64,000 bases of DNA from UBA4416 sp964543545. Its GTDB lineage: Bacteria > Bacteroidota > Bacteroidia > B-17B0 > Aurantibacillaceae. A program made the translations under genes and the position numbers. Shown here piece after piece: positions 26,624 to 36,052 of this stretch (positions are counted from its first letter, which is position 1; each line of letters starts with the position of its first letter). The notes below the pieces were generated by a model. The model searched no databases, was not told where the DNA came from, and saw only the letters and a list, made by a program, of their open reading frames with translations. The DNA lies in the NCBI GenBank assembly GCA_964543545.1, contig CAZIYT010000002.1, positions 992,001-1,056,000 of the forward strand, in the 5' to 3' direction.

Positions 26624-29600
26624 TTATTGGAGGTTAAACCTCAAGCTAAAGCCGGCATTGGTATTGGCTGTAGGAAAGGAGTTGGAGGTCTGTGGGCTGG
26701 TACGGATCCAATCGTAGAACAACCTCAGGTTAATATTCGGCGTGAGCTGGTAGTCGATCGCTGTTTTAAGGGAAACGATGTTTTGCCCGCCTGTCGGAGT
26801 ACTGATCTCATCCACGATCTTACGGATAATGGTGAGGTTTCTCCTGTAGGATAAATCTATTTTGAGGTTCAGATCGCTTTCCAGCGGCTTGCCTTTGATC
26901 TTGAGCGAATTGATCTTGAGCTTAGGATAGCGGTAGCCCACGCCCACAATATATTCCTGGCCTTTGGTTTCAATGATCTGAGGTCCGGTAATATTGAGGT
27001 TCACGGTTTTATCTTTCTTGATCTCGAAGTTGGCCATCAGGCCCGGCTTGTTGAATTTGAAATCGAACTTGATCAATGGGCTGAAGGCCTCGGTAATGGT
27101 AGCGCCCGCAATGGTATACCTCGGGTTGAAGTTACGTGTTCCGCCGCCCACGGCGTTATCTACAGGCACACGCGTGGCACCGCCTTCTGCGAATAACAGG
27201 TTATTGGTATAGCCACCTAAGGTATAAATAGAACGGTAGGCATGGCGCACGGTAACCGACTGGAAGTATTTTTTCATGACCTTCAGTTTGCCCAAACCAT
27301 CCCAGCTGATGCTCCAGTTAGGAAGCGGAACCTGTTTGAACATCTTGTTCGTACCTACTCCTTTCAGCTTTCTTCCTGTATAGGCTTCATAAAAGGCTCC
27401 CAGTAAAACGTCCTGTTGCGTTGAGCTGTAACCATCAACATAAGCAGGAAGCCCGCCACCCGGCGATTGTAAGCCGGCAGAATTAGGATTGGCTTTACCC
27501 AGCTCCTCTGCAATGTTTGGCCTGATGAGTAAGAATTCGTCAAACAGGGCCGACTCCGCCCCTTTTCCTTTGTCCTTGAACGAGCGCCCGAGGGTGAACA
27601 CGCTGATGCTGTAATTTCCGCTATAGGTAGGTGTTTCAAACAGGTAGCCCTTGTTGCTGTTATCCCGTTGTGTGGAGTCGTAGCGCACAAACAGCGACTG
27701 GCTAAAGCCATTGCTCTTGGTACCGTTCAGCTCGATCTTCAGGCTACCATGCGGCTCTACATTGGCCCTGTAGGTAAAGTTATCGGTTTGCGTGGTCGTA
27801 TAAGGCAGGCTCTGATTCGGATTTTGCGTCAGCCAGTTGTTATTGATTGCTTTCCGGAGAATACTGTCGTTGGCGCCACTCACAAAGCTAAAGCCCGGTG
27901 CAAAGCCATAGCGGCTGTTATTGTCCATACCCAGGTACTGGGAGCTCGGCATAAAGCCCGGAAGCCCTGTACCATTGGTTTGCGAAAAGGCCACGGATAC
28001 CTGCTTGATCATCATGATGCCGCGGGCCAGGAACTCGCCGATGTCCTTCACACTATTATCCTTCTTGGTGGTATCGTTCTTCTGCTCGGAAGCTTTAGGA
28101 CCTTTGCCTCCCGCTTTTCCGTTACTGCCCGTATTGATCTTCCGGAAATACGGGATCTTATTATACAAGGTAGGCATAGTAAGAGCCACATTGGCGCTCC
28201 TGGTATTCGTATTCTGAATGCTGTTACCGATCTCTTCCTGCGCAAAAGGCCTCCTGGTCCAGGTATAGGTGGAGCCGTATTTCACACTTGAGTTCACAAA
28301 ATCGAAGATCGGAATCTTGTTGATCGGCAGCTGGTAGTTGAGATTAGCCTGGTGCCTGTAGCCGATGGTTTCTCCGAGTTTTTTCAGGTTGTTCTGGATC
28401 TGCACTCGCTCCGTATCCGTATCGATCCTGTCCGGCGATTCCATGATCCGCGCCTCGTTATTGGCCGTGAAATCGAATTTCAGGTTTTTGGTAAAGGCCC
28501 ACTGCAGGTCATAATTCCTGGTCATGATAAAGGTTTTATTGAACTGCGGTTTCGTAAACTGGTCGCTCGTTCCGCTGTAGAAGCTGGTGATATCCCTGTT
28601 GAGCAACTCGCTGTATGTCCTGTTCACATCCGTATTGAAGCCCAAACGGCTTGGCAGCGGCGTGAGGTTGATGTCCTTCACAATCGCCATCCATTTGTTG
28701 TTCAGCACCTTATTTTTGGTTTTCTTGAATGGCGTCCAGGCTTTGGCATTGATGGCATAGTTATAGGACAAGGCTCCGCGGTAGGATTTAACAATGCTGT
28801 TGGCAATGTTCACGTTATGTCGCGTCACCTCATTATAAGCATAGGTTACCGAGAAGTTCGACACATCCCATGGCATAGGCGCCTTGCCTTCTTTTTTGAA
28901 GCCGTCGACACGCACATTGGAGAAGTTATAGCCTTTGCGCACCGTCACATCCTGGGCATTTTTCTTGATCTCGTTTTTCAGGGTAGCGTCAATCGCCTTA
29001 TTGTCGATCAATACATCCGGATCGTAAGGGTTGAACATCGGCGTGACCCGTGTTTGTCCATAGGCATAATACACCGGGAGGTTCACCTTCCATTTTACCG
29101 GGAAGAATTTACCCAGCTGGAAAGTCGTTGCCGCATCCCACTGGAAAGTAGTTTCCCTGCTCCGCTCGCTCACTTTTTTCTCAATGCTTCCAAAGAACGG
29201 CAGACTGTACAGCGCCGATAAAGATACCTGTCCGAAATCGGCCAGCTTGGCCTGCACACGGCCCGTTGCCGCCCAACCGCCTTTGTTCTGGAAATCCGTC
29301 AGGCGCAGCTCATTCACCCACACTTCCACGCATTTAGGCAGGGCGCTGTTATCCTTAGGATTCCGGATCCCGATCATCATGCTCTTCACGGTTGCCAGGT
29401 TCGGATTTCCCACCACCGTAATGTTATAGCCTCCAAAGGTTTCCGTATACGGCTTTTGGGCCGCCGCCAGGTCAAGACCCGTGGTACTGTTCCGGTTGGT
29501 TTTCACCCCTGTAATCTCCTCGAAGTCCATGATGAACTCATTCTCCTGCGGCCATACATTGTATTTGGCGGTTTCATCATTCGGATCATAGTAACCCTTA

Positions 29601-32600
29601 GGCGTTACTTTCACCGGAATTTCGTACTCATAATAGTTGTTGTTGAAATCGGAACCTAAGCGAACGAATACGGTGACATCACCATCGTGCAGAACATCCG
29701 AACCCATTTGCTCGGCATGCATGAACATCCTCATTTTTTTGAAGGAACGCACATCGAGGTCGATATTTTTATAGATCGCACGGCTGTCACCGTCTTTCAG
29801 GTTACAAGCCCTTAAGGAAAGCGCCTGCTCATTGAGCAACACCAGGTTAGTCGTTTGCACATTCTGTTGCTGCTGGATTCCCGGAGGAATCACATAGTTT
29901 ACCGGTGTGCGGGTGGCATTTTCCTGTAAGCTTACGGCCGATACGTCGAAGCTGGTGGTGTTATCATCATTGGCAATGTACTCACCCGGTTTCTGAAGAT
30001 CGAACTGGTACCTTCTCCAATCGCTGCGCACGAGCTCGAAACGGGCCAAACGGCATACGACCGGCTTGTTGAAGCCTCTCATGAACACCCTCATAAAACG
30101 GATGGAGTTCAGGCCTTCGATGGAACCGACAGCCGCCTCATATTCCGCTACCGGAATTTTGAACTGATACCAGTTTACTTTTTTACTGATCCCGTCAATA
30201 GTTGTGGTCCCTTCGGTAACGTTCACGAGGTAGTTCTCCCCTACTTTAGAAGTCTGGAAATCCTGGGGCGAAATCTTCACGCGGTACTGGTAATAGCTTT
30301 CCGTTTCATTCAGGGTATTGTCCTTATTCACGTCTTCGATATTCGGAGAGTTGGAACCTACCACATTCACGCCGTTCATCGTTGCCAGGTCTCCCGTAGG
30401 CGAGTTGCCTTCCGAGCCATTGTATTTTTTATAACGGTGCAGGGTATTGCCCAGGAGATTTCCGAGGCCGTCGTAGGAAGCGTCTTTCGGATGCAGGTAA
30501 TTATCGGAGCTAGGATCCACGAGGGCATCCTGCACCAGCTTACGCGACTGATCGTAGGAGCCGACATCCCCAATTCTGCTAACAAACGTACCGAATTTCC
30601 GGGTCTCTGTTGTGTCGATCATCCCGTCATAACCAATATCCTGGAAGGGCCTGTCATTGACCTCGTTCACAAACGCATTCGAAGCCGGTGTCAGGATAGG
30701 ATATACACCGATATTACCACCACTGGTTGAAAGGCTGGCATTAGGTCCGTTGGGCGCTCCCGGTAATCCGTTCTCATAAAGCATCCCACCGTCTTTTACC
30801 ACATCTTCACTGATATTACCAAGGTTGATGAACATTTCCCCCGAAGGGCCATTGTTCCGGTCCATCCCCTCGTAGGTTTTTGTGGAATCGTAATCTTCAT
30901 TGAAAGGATCCATCATCCAGAACTGGATGTACTCGATATTCGCAGCCTGGAAATCGTTGGTTTCCAGGCGGCGCATGATTCCGCCCCAGCGGTTCTCCGG
31001 AAGATTCAGCAAACCCTTGTTAGAAGCACCTGCCGAATAACCCGGTACAGGATCAGCATCGTAGTTATAAGGACCGCGCTCGTTCGGATAGAAAGCCAGA
31101 TCGAGCACCGATAAGACAACCGGCTGTCCGTTGGCCGGTGTTTTGGAAGGAAATAATTCCGTTTCCAATACCTGGCGCATAAAGTTATTGGAATACGTTT
31201 CTTTAGGAATATTGGCCGGCTTCAGGTTGGAGTTCTGCTGCCCGTAAAATAAGTTATCAATGGTGTACCAGTTGAACTGGGCGCGGTTATTTCCTGTTCT
31301 GATGTCGTTGTTCAGTACCGCTTCCGGGAACATGCTGTTTTGCCCCTGCGGAATACTGGCCAGCGACCAGGCCTGTGGGCTCTTAATGTCGATCAGGGAA
31401 ATACTGCCTTCAAAATCGTCGATGTAGGATGTTCCCGTTTTGCCGATTGCTTTGGCATTACCCGGAATCAGCTGGGCAAACTCGCCCTGCGTTACGATCG
31501 TACTCATCTCTTTGGTGTTGATGAGCGGGATCTTATCCACGAGCCTGGTCAGGAAAGGTGCGTCTGTTTTGTAATTGTAATCCAATCCCCAGATGGTGTT
31601 TGAAACCGGCTCGTCGCCGATGTTCACTTTTTGGGTCACCGGCTTTTCATTCAGCCGCAATAAGGTACCACCGAGTATGAGGTCTTTGTTTACCTTATAA
31701 TCGAGCCTTGTGCCGAAGAGGCTTTTCTGCTGAACGTTGAAGAGCGAGTTACTTTCGGTGCTTACCTTGATATTAGCCCCCGAATTGAGGATACTCTCAT
31801 TAATGATTTTTACACGCCCCAGGGTATAATCCACGGTATAATCCTGGTTCTCTACCAGTTTCTGCCCGTTGGCCGTTACAGATACCGCTCCCTGCGGGAT
31901 ATTGAGGGCATTGAGGGAAATCTCGGCACCGGAAGCGGATTTATACTGTCCTTTGAGCTTATAACGGTTCTTTTCGGGGAGCTGCTGTGCAATGGTACGC
32001 GTGGAATCATAGAGCTCCTGGTAGATGTATTTATCCGCAGCCGGGAAATCGCCCGGAGCAAATTTAGCCCGGAGGTTATTACCAAAAGGTTCCTTGGAAG
32101 ATAAATACACACGGCCGTTGGTCGGGTTGATCGTATAATCCTTAATGAAATCGAAGACCCCATCGGAGTACTTATCACCGTTCACGCTTAGCTTATCGAG
32201 GTCCATCACCTGCAGGTACAGCTGCCCGTTGCGGCTGCCGGCAGGCACATAAGGCACATCCACCCCGGTTTCGATGTTGTTGTAATACACATCACATTTA
32301 AAATCCTGGGAATTAAGGTTATAGGCTCCAATGGAGTAAACGTTTTTCATCATCAGGTCCCAGGTTAGATACCTCGGGTTGGTAAGCGTTCCTTTCAATA
32401 ATTTCAGGTACAGCGGGCCGGTGGTAAACTGGTCGCTGAACTCACCCACCTGGTAAGTCCTGCCATTGTAGGTATACTGGTAAGCCACCGCCACCGCCAC
32501 GTCATTATTAATAGACTGGTTGATGGAAATGAAACCCAAACGTGTATTGATGGTGAACTCGGAAGGATTCAGCCGGCGGGCATTGGTCACATATTCATAA

Positions 32601-33994
32601 TCGCGCGACGATTCCATAAAACCGCCGTTGTTATTACAGCTGTTGGTAGTGGTCATTGGGCTGGTCAGCTGCGTATTGATCTGGTTGGTGGTGGTATTGG
32701 TACGCGCCGGCATCAGGCCATTGGCTGTGTTGGTAATGATGCTGTATAATGTATTGGCATTATTATGAGGTACAATGCCCACGGTATCCTGCAAACGAAA
32801 ATTCGCATCTGCCTGGCAGGCAGGATCGCTGAGATTCGGATTGACGTGCACCGCGTCCTCTCCCAAATCGGAAAAGCCCACAAAGCTTCTCACGTTTTCG
32901 GTGCTCCCGGTCTGGTTGGTAATGTATACCTCTGCTTTGGTAATGACGATAGGTGTAGCTACCACCGGAAGCGTCTGCATCCAGTCGTCGTAATTATCGC
33001 GGAAATAGTGCCCGAGGTAGTAGTGCTTGTTCACCTCGTAGTTATCGGCCGTCACCACGAAGTTCTGGATCTGAGCGCCACCCTGTACGGAAACCTCCTG
33101 TTTCTTACCACGCTGCTGCGAGAAGATGGTGGTAGCCGTCAGGCGGCCGAACTGCAGCTGCATCTTTACCCCGAACAAGCTCTGGCTACCGGTAATTAAG
33201 GTACTGTTGAGCGGCAGGCTCACGTTACCCGCTTCAATTTTTTTGATGATCTCGTCTTCGTAGCCGGTGTATTCCAGCTTCATCTGGTTCTCCCAGTCGA
33301 AAGACGCTTCTGTATTATAGTTGGTGGTAATCTTCAGCTTATCCCCGATCTTCCCGATCAGGTTCAGCTGGATCCGCATGTTAAAGTCGAAATTGGTTAC
33401 TTTTTGCTGACGCTGGGGAATAGCCGGATTTAAGGTTTTGTTCCGGTTGAGAGCAAAAATCAGCTCTGCCGTACCTGTAGGCTTAATGTCTACGGTATTT
33501 CCACCGAAAATCCGGTCGAAGATCTCATTATTAACAGTTAATTTCGGGATAATGCCCTTTTTATTCTGATTATTGAGGTCGTCGGCCTTGATTTTGGAGC
33601 GCCAGTGATCCTTTACCGCTTTTTTGAATAAGGCGTCCTGGTAATCCTGGAACTCAACATAGGTTTCGGGGCGGTAATCCAGGTCCCCCATCTTTTGGGT
33701 CACGTCGTAATTTCCCGTTTTAGGGTTATAGTTCGTTTCCGTCTTGATATTGGAAGGGTTGGAAAGGTACAGGCCGCTGTTGTCGTTGTATACCGGCTGT
33801 ACATTGCTGTTGTCGTTGAACTCGTAGGGCAGGTCTTCTTTCGTAACAATGGGCGTATCGGGCGGAAGCGCCGCCTCTTCGAAATAATGCGGTTTGCTCA
33901 AAGGCGATGTTTTGGCTTTGGAGCCAACCACAACGCTCATTAATCCGATGGATACAGAAGCAACAACAAGAAATTTAAACCCTCCTTTTACCAC
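26624..33994 (-). CDS. sprA: SprA, giant outer-membrane translocon protein of the type IX secretion system
   Basis: A 2456-residue protein matching SprA (Sov in Porphyromonas), the very large single-chain beta-barrel that forms the type IX secretion pore and is needed for gliding. It starts at a GTG with a signal peptide (FLVVASVSIGLMSVVVGS). Recognisable stretches include NRNKTLNPAIPQRQ and FDFNMRIQLNLIGKIGDKLKI near residues 170-220 and IDDFEGSISLIDIKSPQAW near 860. The C-terminus ends in an aromatic/Leu strand. It lies 10 bases behind ruvA, the same ruvA-sprA order as in Flavobacterium johnsoniae. It should export the sorting-domain proteins at 1-1351, 7146-8213 and 36053-38197. Confidence 0.96.
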   Translation of the reverse strand: MVKGGFKFLVVASVSIGLMSVVVGSKAKTSPLSKPHYFEEAALPPDTPIVTKEDLPYEFNDNSNVQPVYNDNSGLYLSNPSNIKTETNYNPKTGNYDVTQKMGDLDYRPETYVEFQDYQDALFKKAVKDHWRSKIKADDLNNQNKKGIIPKLTVNNEIFDRIFGGNTVDIKPTGTAELIFALNRNKTLNPAIPQRQQKVTNFDFNMRIQLNLIGKIGDKLKITTNYNTEASFDWENQMKLEYTGYEDEIIKKIEAGNVSLPLNSTLITGSQSLFGVKMQLQFGRLTATTIFSQQRGKKQEVSVQGGAQIQNFVVTADNYEVNKHYYLGHYFRDNYDDWMQTLPVVATPIVITKAEVYITNQTGSTENVRSFVGFSDLGEDAVHVNPNLSDPACQADANFRLQDTVGIVPHNNANTLYSIITNTANGLMPARTNTTTNQINTQLTSPMTTTNSCNNNGGFMESSRDYEYVTNARRLNPSEFTINTRLGFISINQSINNDVAVAVAYQYTYNGRTYQVGEFSDQFTTGPLYLKLLKGTLTNPRYLTWDLMMKNVYSIGAYNLNSQDFKCDVYYNNIETGVDVPYVPAGSRNGQLYLQVMDLDKLSVNGDKYSDGVFDFIKDYTINPTNGRVYLSSKEPFGNNLRAKFAPGDFPAADKYIYQELYDSTRTIAQQLPEKNRYKLKGQYKSASGAEISLNALNIPQGAVSVTANGQKLVENQDYTVDYTLGRVKIINESILNSGANIKVSTESNSLFNVQQKSLFGTRLDYKVNKDLILGGTLLRLNEKPVTQKVNIGDEPVSNTIWGLDYNYKTDAPFLTRLVDKIPLINTKEMSTIVTQGEFAQLIPGNAKAIGKTGTSYIDDFEGSISLIDIKSPQAWSLASIPQGQNSMFPEAVLNNDIRTGNNRAQFNWYTIDNLFYGQQNSNLKPANIPKETYSNNFMRQVLETELFPSKTPANGQPVVLSVLDLAFYPNERGPYNYDADPVPGYSAGASNKGLLNLPENRWGGIMRRLETNDFQAANIEYIQFWMMDPFNEDYDSTKTYEGMDRNNGPSGEMFINLGNISEDVVKDGGMLYENGLPGAPNGPNASLSTSGGNIGVYPILTPASNAFVNEVNDRPFQDIGYDGMIDTTETRKFGTFVSRIGDVGSYDQSRKLVQDALVDPSSDNYLHPKDASYDGLGNLLGNTLHRYKKYNGSEGNSPTGDLATMNGVNVVGSNSPNIEDVNKDNTLNETESYYQYRVKISPQDFQTSKVGENYLVNVTEGTTTIDGISKKVNWYQFKIPVAEYEAAVGSIEGLNSIRFMRVFMRGFNKPVVCRLARFELVRSDWRRYQFDLQKPGEYIANDDNTTSFDVSAVSLQENATRTPVNYVIPPGIQQQQNVQTTNLVLLNEQALSLRACNLKDGDSRAIYKNIDLDVRSFKKMRMFMHAEQMGSDVLHDGDVTVFVRLGSDFNNNYYEYEIPVKVTPKGYYDPNDETAKYNVWPQENEFIMDFEEITGVKTNRNSTTGLDLAAAQKPYTETFGGYNITVVGNPNLATVKSMMIGIRNPKDNSALPKCVEVWVNELRLTDFQNKGGWAATGRVQAKLADFGQVSLSALYSLPFFGSIEKKVSERSRETTFQWDAATTFQLGKFFPVKWKVNLPVYYAYGQTRVTPMFNPYDPDVLIDNKAIDATLKNEIKKNAQDVTVRKGYNFSNVRVDGFKKEGKAPMPWDVSNFSVTYAYNEVTRHNVNIANSIVKSYRGALSYNYAINAKAWTPFKKTKNKVLNNKWMAIVKDINLTPLPSRLGFNTDVNRTYSELLNRDITSFYSGTSDQFTKPQFNKTFIMTRNYDLQWAFTKNLKFDFTANNEARIMESPDRIDTDTERVQIQNNLKKLGETIGYRHQANLNYQLPINKIPIFDFVNSSVKYGSTYTWTRRPFAQEEIGNSIQNTNTRSANVALTMPTLYNKIPYFRKINTGSNGKAGGKGPKASEQKNDTTKKDNSVKDIGEFLARGIMMIKQVSVAFSQTNGTGLPGFMPSSQYLGMDNNSRYGFAPGFSFVSGANDSILRKAINNNWLTQNPNQSLPYTTTQTDNFTYRANVEPHGSLKIELNGTKSNGFSQSLFVRYDSTQRDNSNKGYLFETPTYSGNYSISVFTLGRSFKDKGKGAESALFDEFLLIRPNIAEELGKANPNSAGLQSPGGGLPAYVDGYSSTQQDVLLGAFYEAYTGRKLKGVGTNKMFKQVPLPNWSISWDGLGKLKVMKKYFQSVTVRHAYRSIYTLGGYTNNLLFAEGGATRVPVDNAVGGGTRNFNPRYTIAGATITEAFSPLIKFDFKFNKPGLMANFEIKKDKTVNLNITGPQIIETKGQEYIVGVGYRYPKLKINSLKIKGKPLESDLNLKIDLSYRRNLTIIRKIVDEISTPTGGQNIVSLKTAIDYQLTPNINLRLFYDWIRTSPQTSNSFPTANTNAGFSLRFNLQ

Positions 33995-34004
33995 GCTGAT
34001 TTGC

Positions 34005-34598
34005 TTACATGTTTTTTAGCGCTGATTTGATCAGCAGTTCCACATTATCAGTACCAACACCTTGTTGTTTTATTGCTTTTTCAATGGCTTTTTCCGCTGT
34101 CATTTTTGGAAATCCTAAGGTCATGAGAGCCATTAACGCCTCGTCCCTATTTTTATTGTATGATGTCGTTAAAATCTGTGAAATTCCCCCCTCATGCTTG
34201 CCCATTTTGCCCTTCAGGTCCACCACAATCCGTTGTGCAGTCTTCTCTCCAATGCCTTTTATGCTTTTTAACATTGTGACGTTGGCGGTGTTGATGGCGC
34301 CTGCAATTTCTACCGGCGACAGGGAGGAAAGCATCAGGAGGGCACTGCCCCCGCCTACTCCCGAAACCGAGATCAGTTTGCGGAACAATTCGCGTTCCTC
34401 GCTATCGGCAAATCCGTAATACCTGGGGTTATCATCCCTCACATAGACACTTTCGACAAAAAGCTTTGCGGAAGCTTTTCCCTGAACGGCCGTATAGGTA
34501 GTCAGGGAAATGAGCAAGCCGTAGCCGACTCCGTTACTTTCTATAACTGCGTAGGCAGGATTCAGTTCGGCTATTTGCCCGTTGATATAGCTGATCAT
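34005..34598 (-). CDS. ruvA: Holliday junction branch-migration protein RuvA
   Basis: A 197-residue DNA-binding subunit of the RuvAB complex, which moves Holliday junctions during recombination repair. The N-terminal OB fold is at residues 1-62 (ISYINGQIAELNPAYAVIES), followed by two helix-hairpin-helix motifs: RKLISVSGVGGGSALLML and LKSIKGIGEKTAQRIVVDLKGK. The C-terminal domain III that touches RuvB is present (DEALMALMTLGFPKMTAEKAI). Length is normal. It is the first gene of a unit with sprA. Confidence 0.97.
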   Translation of the reverse strand: MISYINGQIAELNPAYAVIESNGVGYGLLISLTTYTAVQGKASAKLFVESVYVRDDNPRYYGFADSEERELFRKLISVSGVGGGSALLMLSSLSPVEIAGAINTANVTMLKSIKGIGEKTAQRIVVDLKGKMGKHEGGISQILTTSYNKNRDEALMALMTLGFPKMTAEKAIEKAIKQQGVGTDNVELLIKSALKNM

Positions 34599-34715
34599 AA
34601 GAGGCGTGAAAATAATAAAAAATCAACCAATAACGTGAAAAAAAGTTAATATATTTTGAGCCCGCAATTAACCGTTTGTTGTTAAAATTTAACCCTTTAG
34701 GGGCAAGGCACAAAC

Positions 34716-34745
34716 TTTGGTTATTTTAAATAATTGTTATATTTG
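34716..34745 (+). promoter_or_regulatory. Promoter for plsY: TTTG (-33) and TATATTTG (-7)
   Basis: TTTG at 34716-34719 and an exact TAnnTTTG match at 34738-34745, separated by 18 bases. This is the best complete Bacteroidota-type promoter in the window. It lies 30 bases before the TTG start of plsY. Confidence 0.75.
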
Positions 34746-34775
34746 CGTAACTAAAAACTAAACAGAAACAAAGAT

Positions 34776-35411
34776 TTGGAAACTACAATCATCATTTCTC
34801 TCTTAGTGTCGGCTTACCTGGTTGGATCCATCCCAACAGCCGTTTGGTGGGGTAAGCGTTTTTACGGGATCGACGTCCGCGAATTTGGAAGCGGCAACGC
34901 CGGCGCTACCAATACCTTCAGGGTTTTAGGAAAAAGGGCGGGTATTCCTGTTCTCATCATCGACATCGTGAAAGGCCTTCTGGCAACTTCCCTGGCCTTC
35001 GTATCACCTTACGCATTTGATACCAACCAGTTTGTAAACCTCGAGCTTGGCCTGGGCATTGCAGCGCTTGTCGGGCATATATTCCCGGTATTTGCGGGCT
35101 TCAGGGGCGGCAAGGGCGTAGCCACCATTCTTGGCGTGGTTATCTGCCTCACACCTTTCACCAGCCTGCTGGTGCTGTTTGTGTTCCTTTCGGTGCTCAT
35201 CGTTTCCAAATACGTATCCCTTTCCTCTATGGTCGCAGGTATTTCTTTCCCGCTGATCTTAAACCTGGTTTTAAAAAACAATAACGAAACGCTCATGACA
35301 TTCTCCATTTTTGTGGCCGTCATGCTGATCGTAACCCATAAAAAAAATATTACACGCCTCTGGAAAAGACAGGAATCGAAAACCTACCTCTTTGCCCGAA
35401 AAACGGCTTAA
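34776..35411 (+). CDS. plsY: Glycerol-3-phosphate acyltransferase PlsY
   Basis: This membrane enzyme transfers the acyl chain from acyl-phosphate to glycerol 3-phosphate, the first step of phosphatidic acid synthesis. The 211 residues have five hydrophobic segments and the three conserved motifs: SIPTAVWWGK near residue 18, GSGNAGATNTFR near 38, and GHIFPVFAGFRGGKGVAT near 100. The start is TTG at 34776, since no ATG precedes the first transmembrane segment in frame and a promoter lies just upstream. It ends at a strong terminator before the tandem repeat. Confidence 0.95.
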   Translation: METTIIISLLVSAYLVGSIPTAVWWGKRFYGIDVREFGSGNAGATNTFRVLGKRAGIPVLIIDIVKGLLATSLAFVSPYAFDTNQFVNLELGLGIAALVGHIFPVFAGFRGGKGVATILGVVICLTPFTSLLVLFVFLSVLIVSKYVSLSSMVAGISFPLILNLVLKNNNETLMTFSIFVAVMLIVTHKKNITRLWKRQESKTYLFARKTA

Positions 35412-35416
35412 CCAGG

Positions 35417-35443
35417 AAAACCGGCTTAAAGGCCGGTTTTTTT
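35417..35443 (+). terminator. Rho-independent terminator after plsY
   Basis: Nine-base-pair stem AAAACCGGC/GCCGGTTTT with a 6-base loop, followed by more T residues. Confidence 0.85.
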
Positions 35444-35465
35444 ATGCTCTTTTATTGATGAGCAA

Positions 35466-35965
35466 TGGCTTCAGCCGCCGTAGGTTTCATCCTTGCCATG
35501 GCTCGAAATGTTAAAGCCGGCGGGAGTTTCGTTAAAGCCGTTGTTAAAAACATTAAAGCCGTGGCTTCCGGGACCTCCGCCACCGCAGGTTTCATCCTTG
35601 CCGTGGCTTCACATGTTAAAGCCGGCGGGAGTTTCGTTAAAGCCATTGTTAAAAACATTAAAGCCGTGGCTTCCGGGACCTCCGCCACCGCAGGTTTCAT
35701 NNNNNNNNNNNNNNNNNNNNNNNNNNNNNNNNNNNNNNNNNNNNNNNNNNNNNNNNNNNNNNNNNNNNNNNNNNNNNNNNNNNNNNNNNNNNNNNNNNNN
35801 CCTTGCCGTGGCTTCACATGTTAAAGCCGGCGGGAGTTTCGTTAAAGCCCTTGTTAAAAACATTAAAGCCGTGGCTTCCGGGACCTCAGCCGCCGTATGT
35901 TTCATGCTGGAGGCTGGGAGTTTCATCGTTACCGAAGCTTCAGGTATTAAAGCGGGTGAGGGTTT
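35466..35965. repeat. Nested tandem repeat: 21-bp subunits in a 105-bp unit, broken by an assembly gap
   Basis: The GTTTCAT word recurs with a spacing of exactly 105 bases (ending 35490, 35595, 35700). Each 105-bp unit consists of five 21-bp subunits, each with GCC at the same place; three begin TTAAAGCC, one CCTCCGCC and one TCCTTGCC. Units differ at a few sites. The two edge units share AGCCGCCGTA where inner units have CGCCACCGCA, and the right end decays over three further 21-bp subunits. Several reading frames stay open because 21 is a multiple of three: on the plus strand heptads like KAIVKNI KAVASGT, on the minus strand ALTKLPP ALTCEAT. I cannot say that any is translated. The array lies between two terminators, and the copy number is unknown because of the gap. 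Confidence 0.85.
35701..35800. other. Assembly gap (100 N)
   Basis: Exactly 100 N, the usual placeholder for a gap of unknown size. It begins and ends in register with the tandem repeat (CAT before, CCTTGCC after), so extra repeat copies were probably collapsed or lost here. Confidence 0.98.
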
Positions 35966-35985
35966 GTTCAAGCCGGGAGGCCACA

Positions 35986-36025
35986 AAAAAGGCCCGGTTA
36001 CGATAAATCGTAACCGGGCCTTTTT
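35986..36025. terminator. Strong bidirectional terminator
   Basis: Stem AAAAAGGCCCGGTTACGAT with a 2-base spacer and a perfect complement ending TTTTT; 19 bp perfect. It ends the minus-strand M43 protease transcript, and on the plus strand it closes the tandem-repeat interval. Confidence 0.9.
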
Positions 36026-36052
36026 CATAATCAGTGAAATCAGCTGAAATGC

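Noticed and set aside
28352..29221. Open frame of 289 codons opposite sprA
   Set aside because: Antisense to SprA, no recognisable domain.
35466..35965. CRISPR array
   Set aside because: Units repeat along their full length; there are no constant repeats separated by unique spacers and no cas genes nearby.
35466..35965. Annotating a protein-coding gene in the tandem array
   Set aside because: Plus and minus frames are open equally because the subunit is 21 bp; no promoter is visible, and the terminator overlaps the ends of some frames. Left as a repeat.
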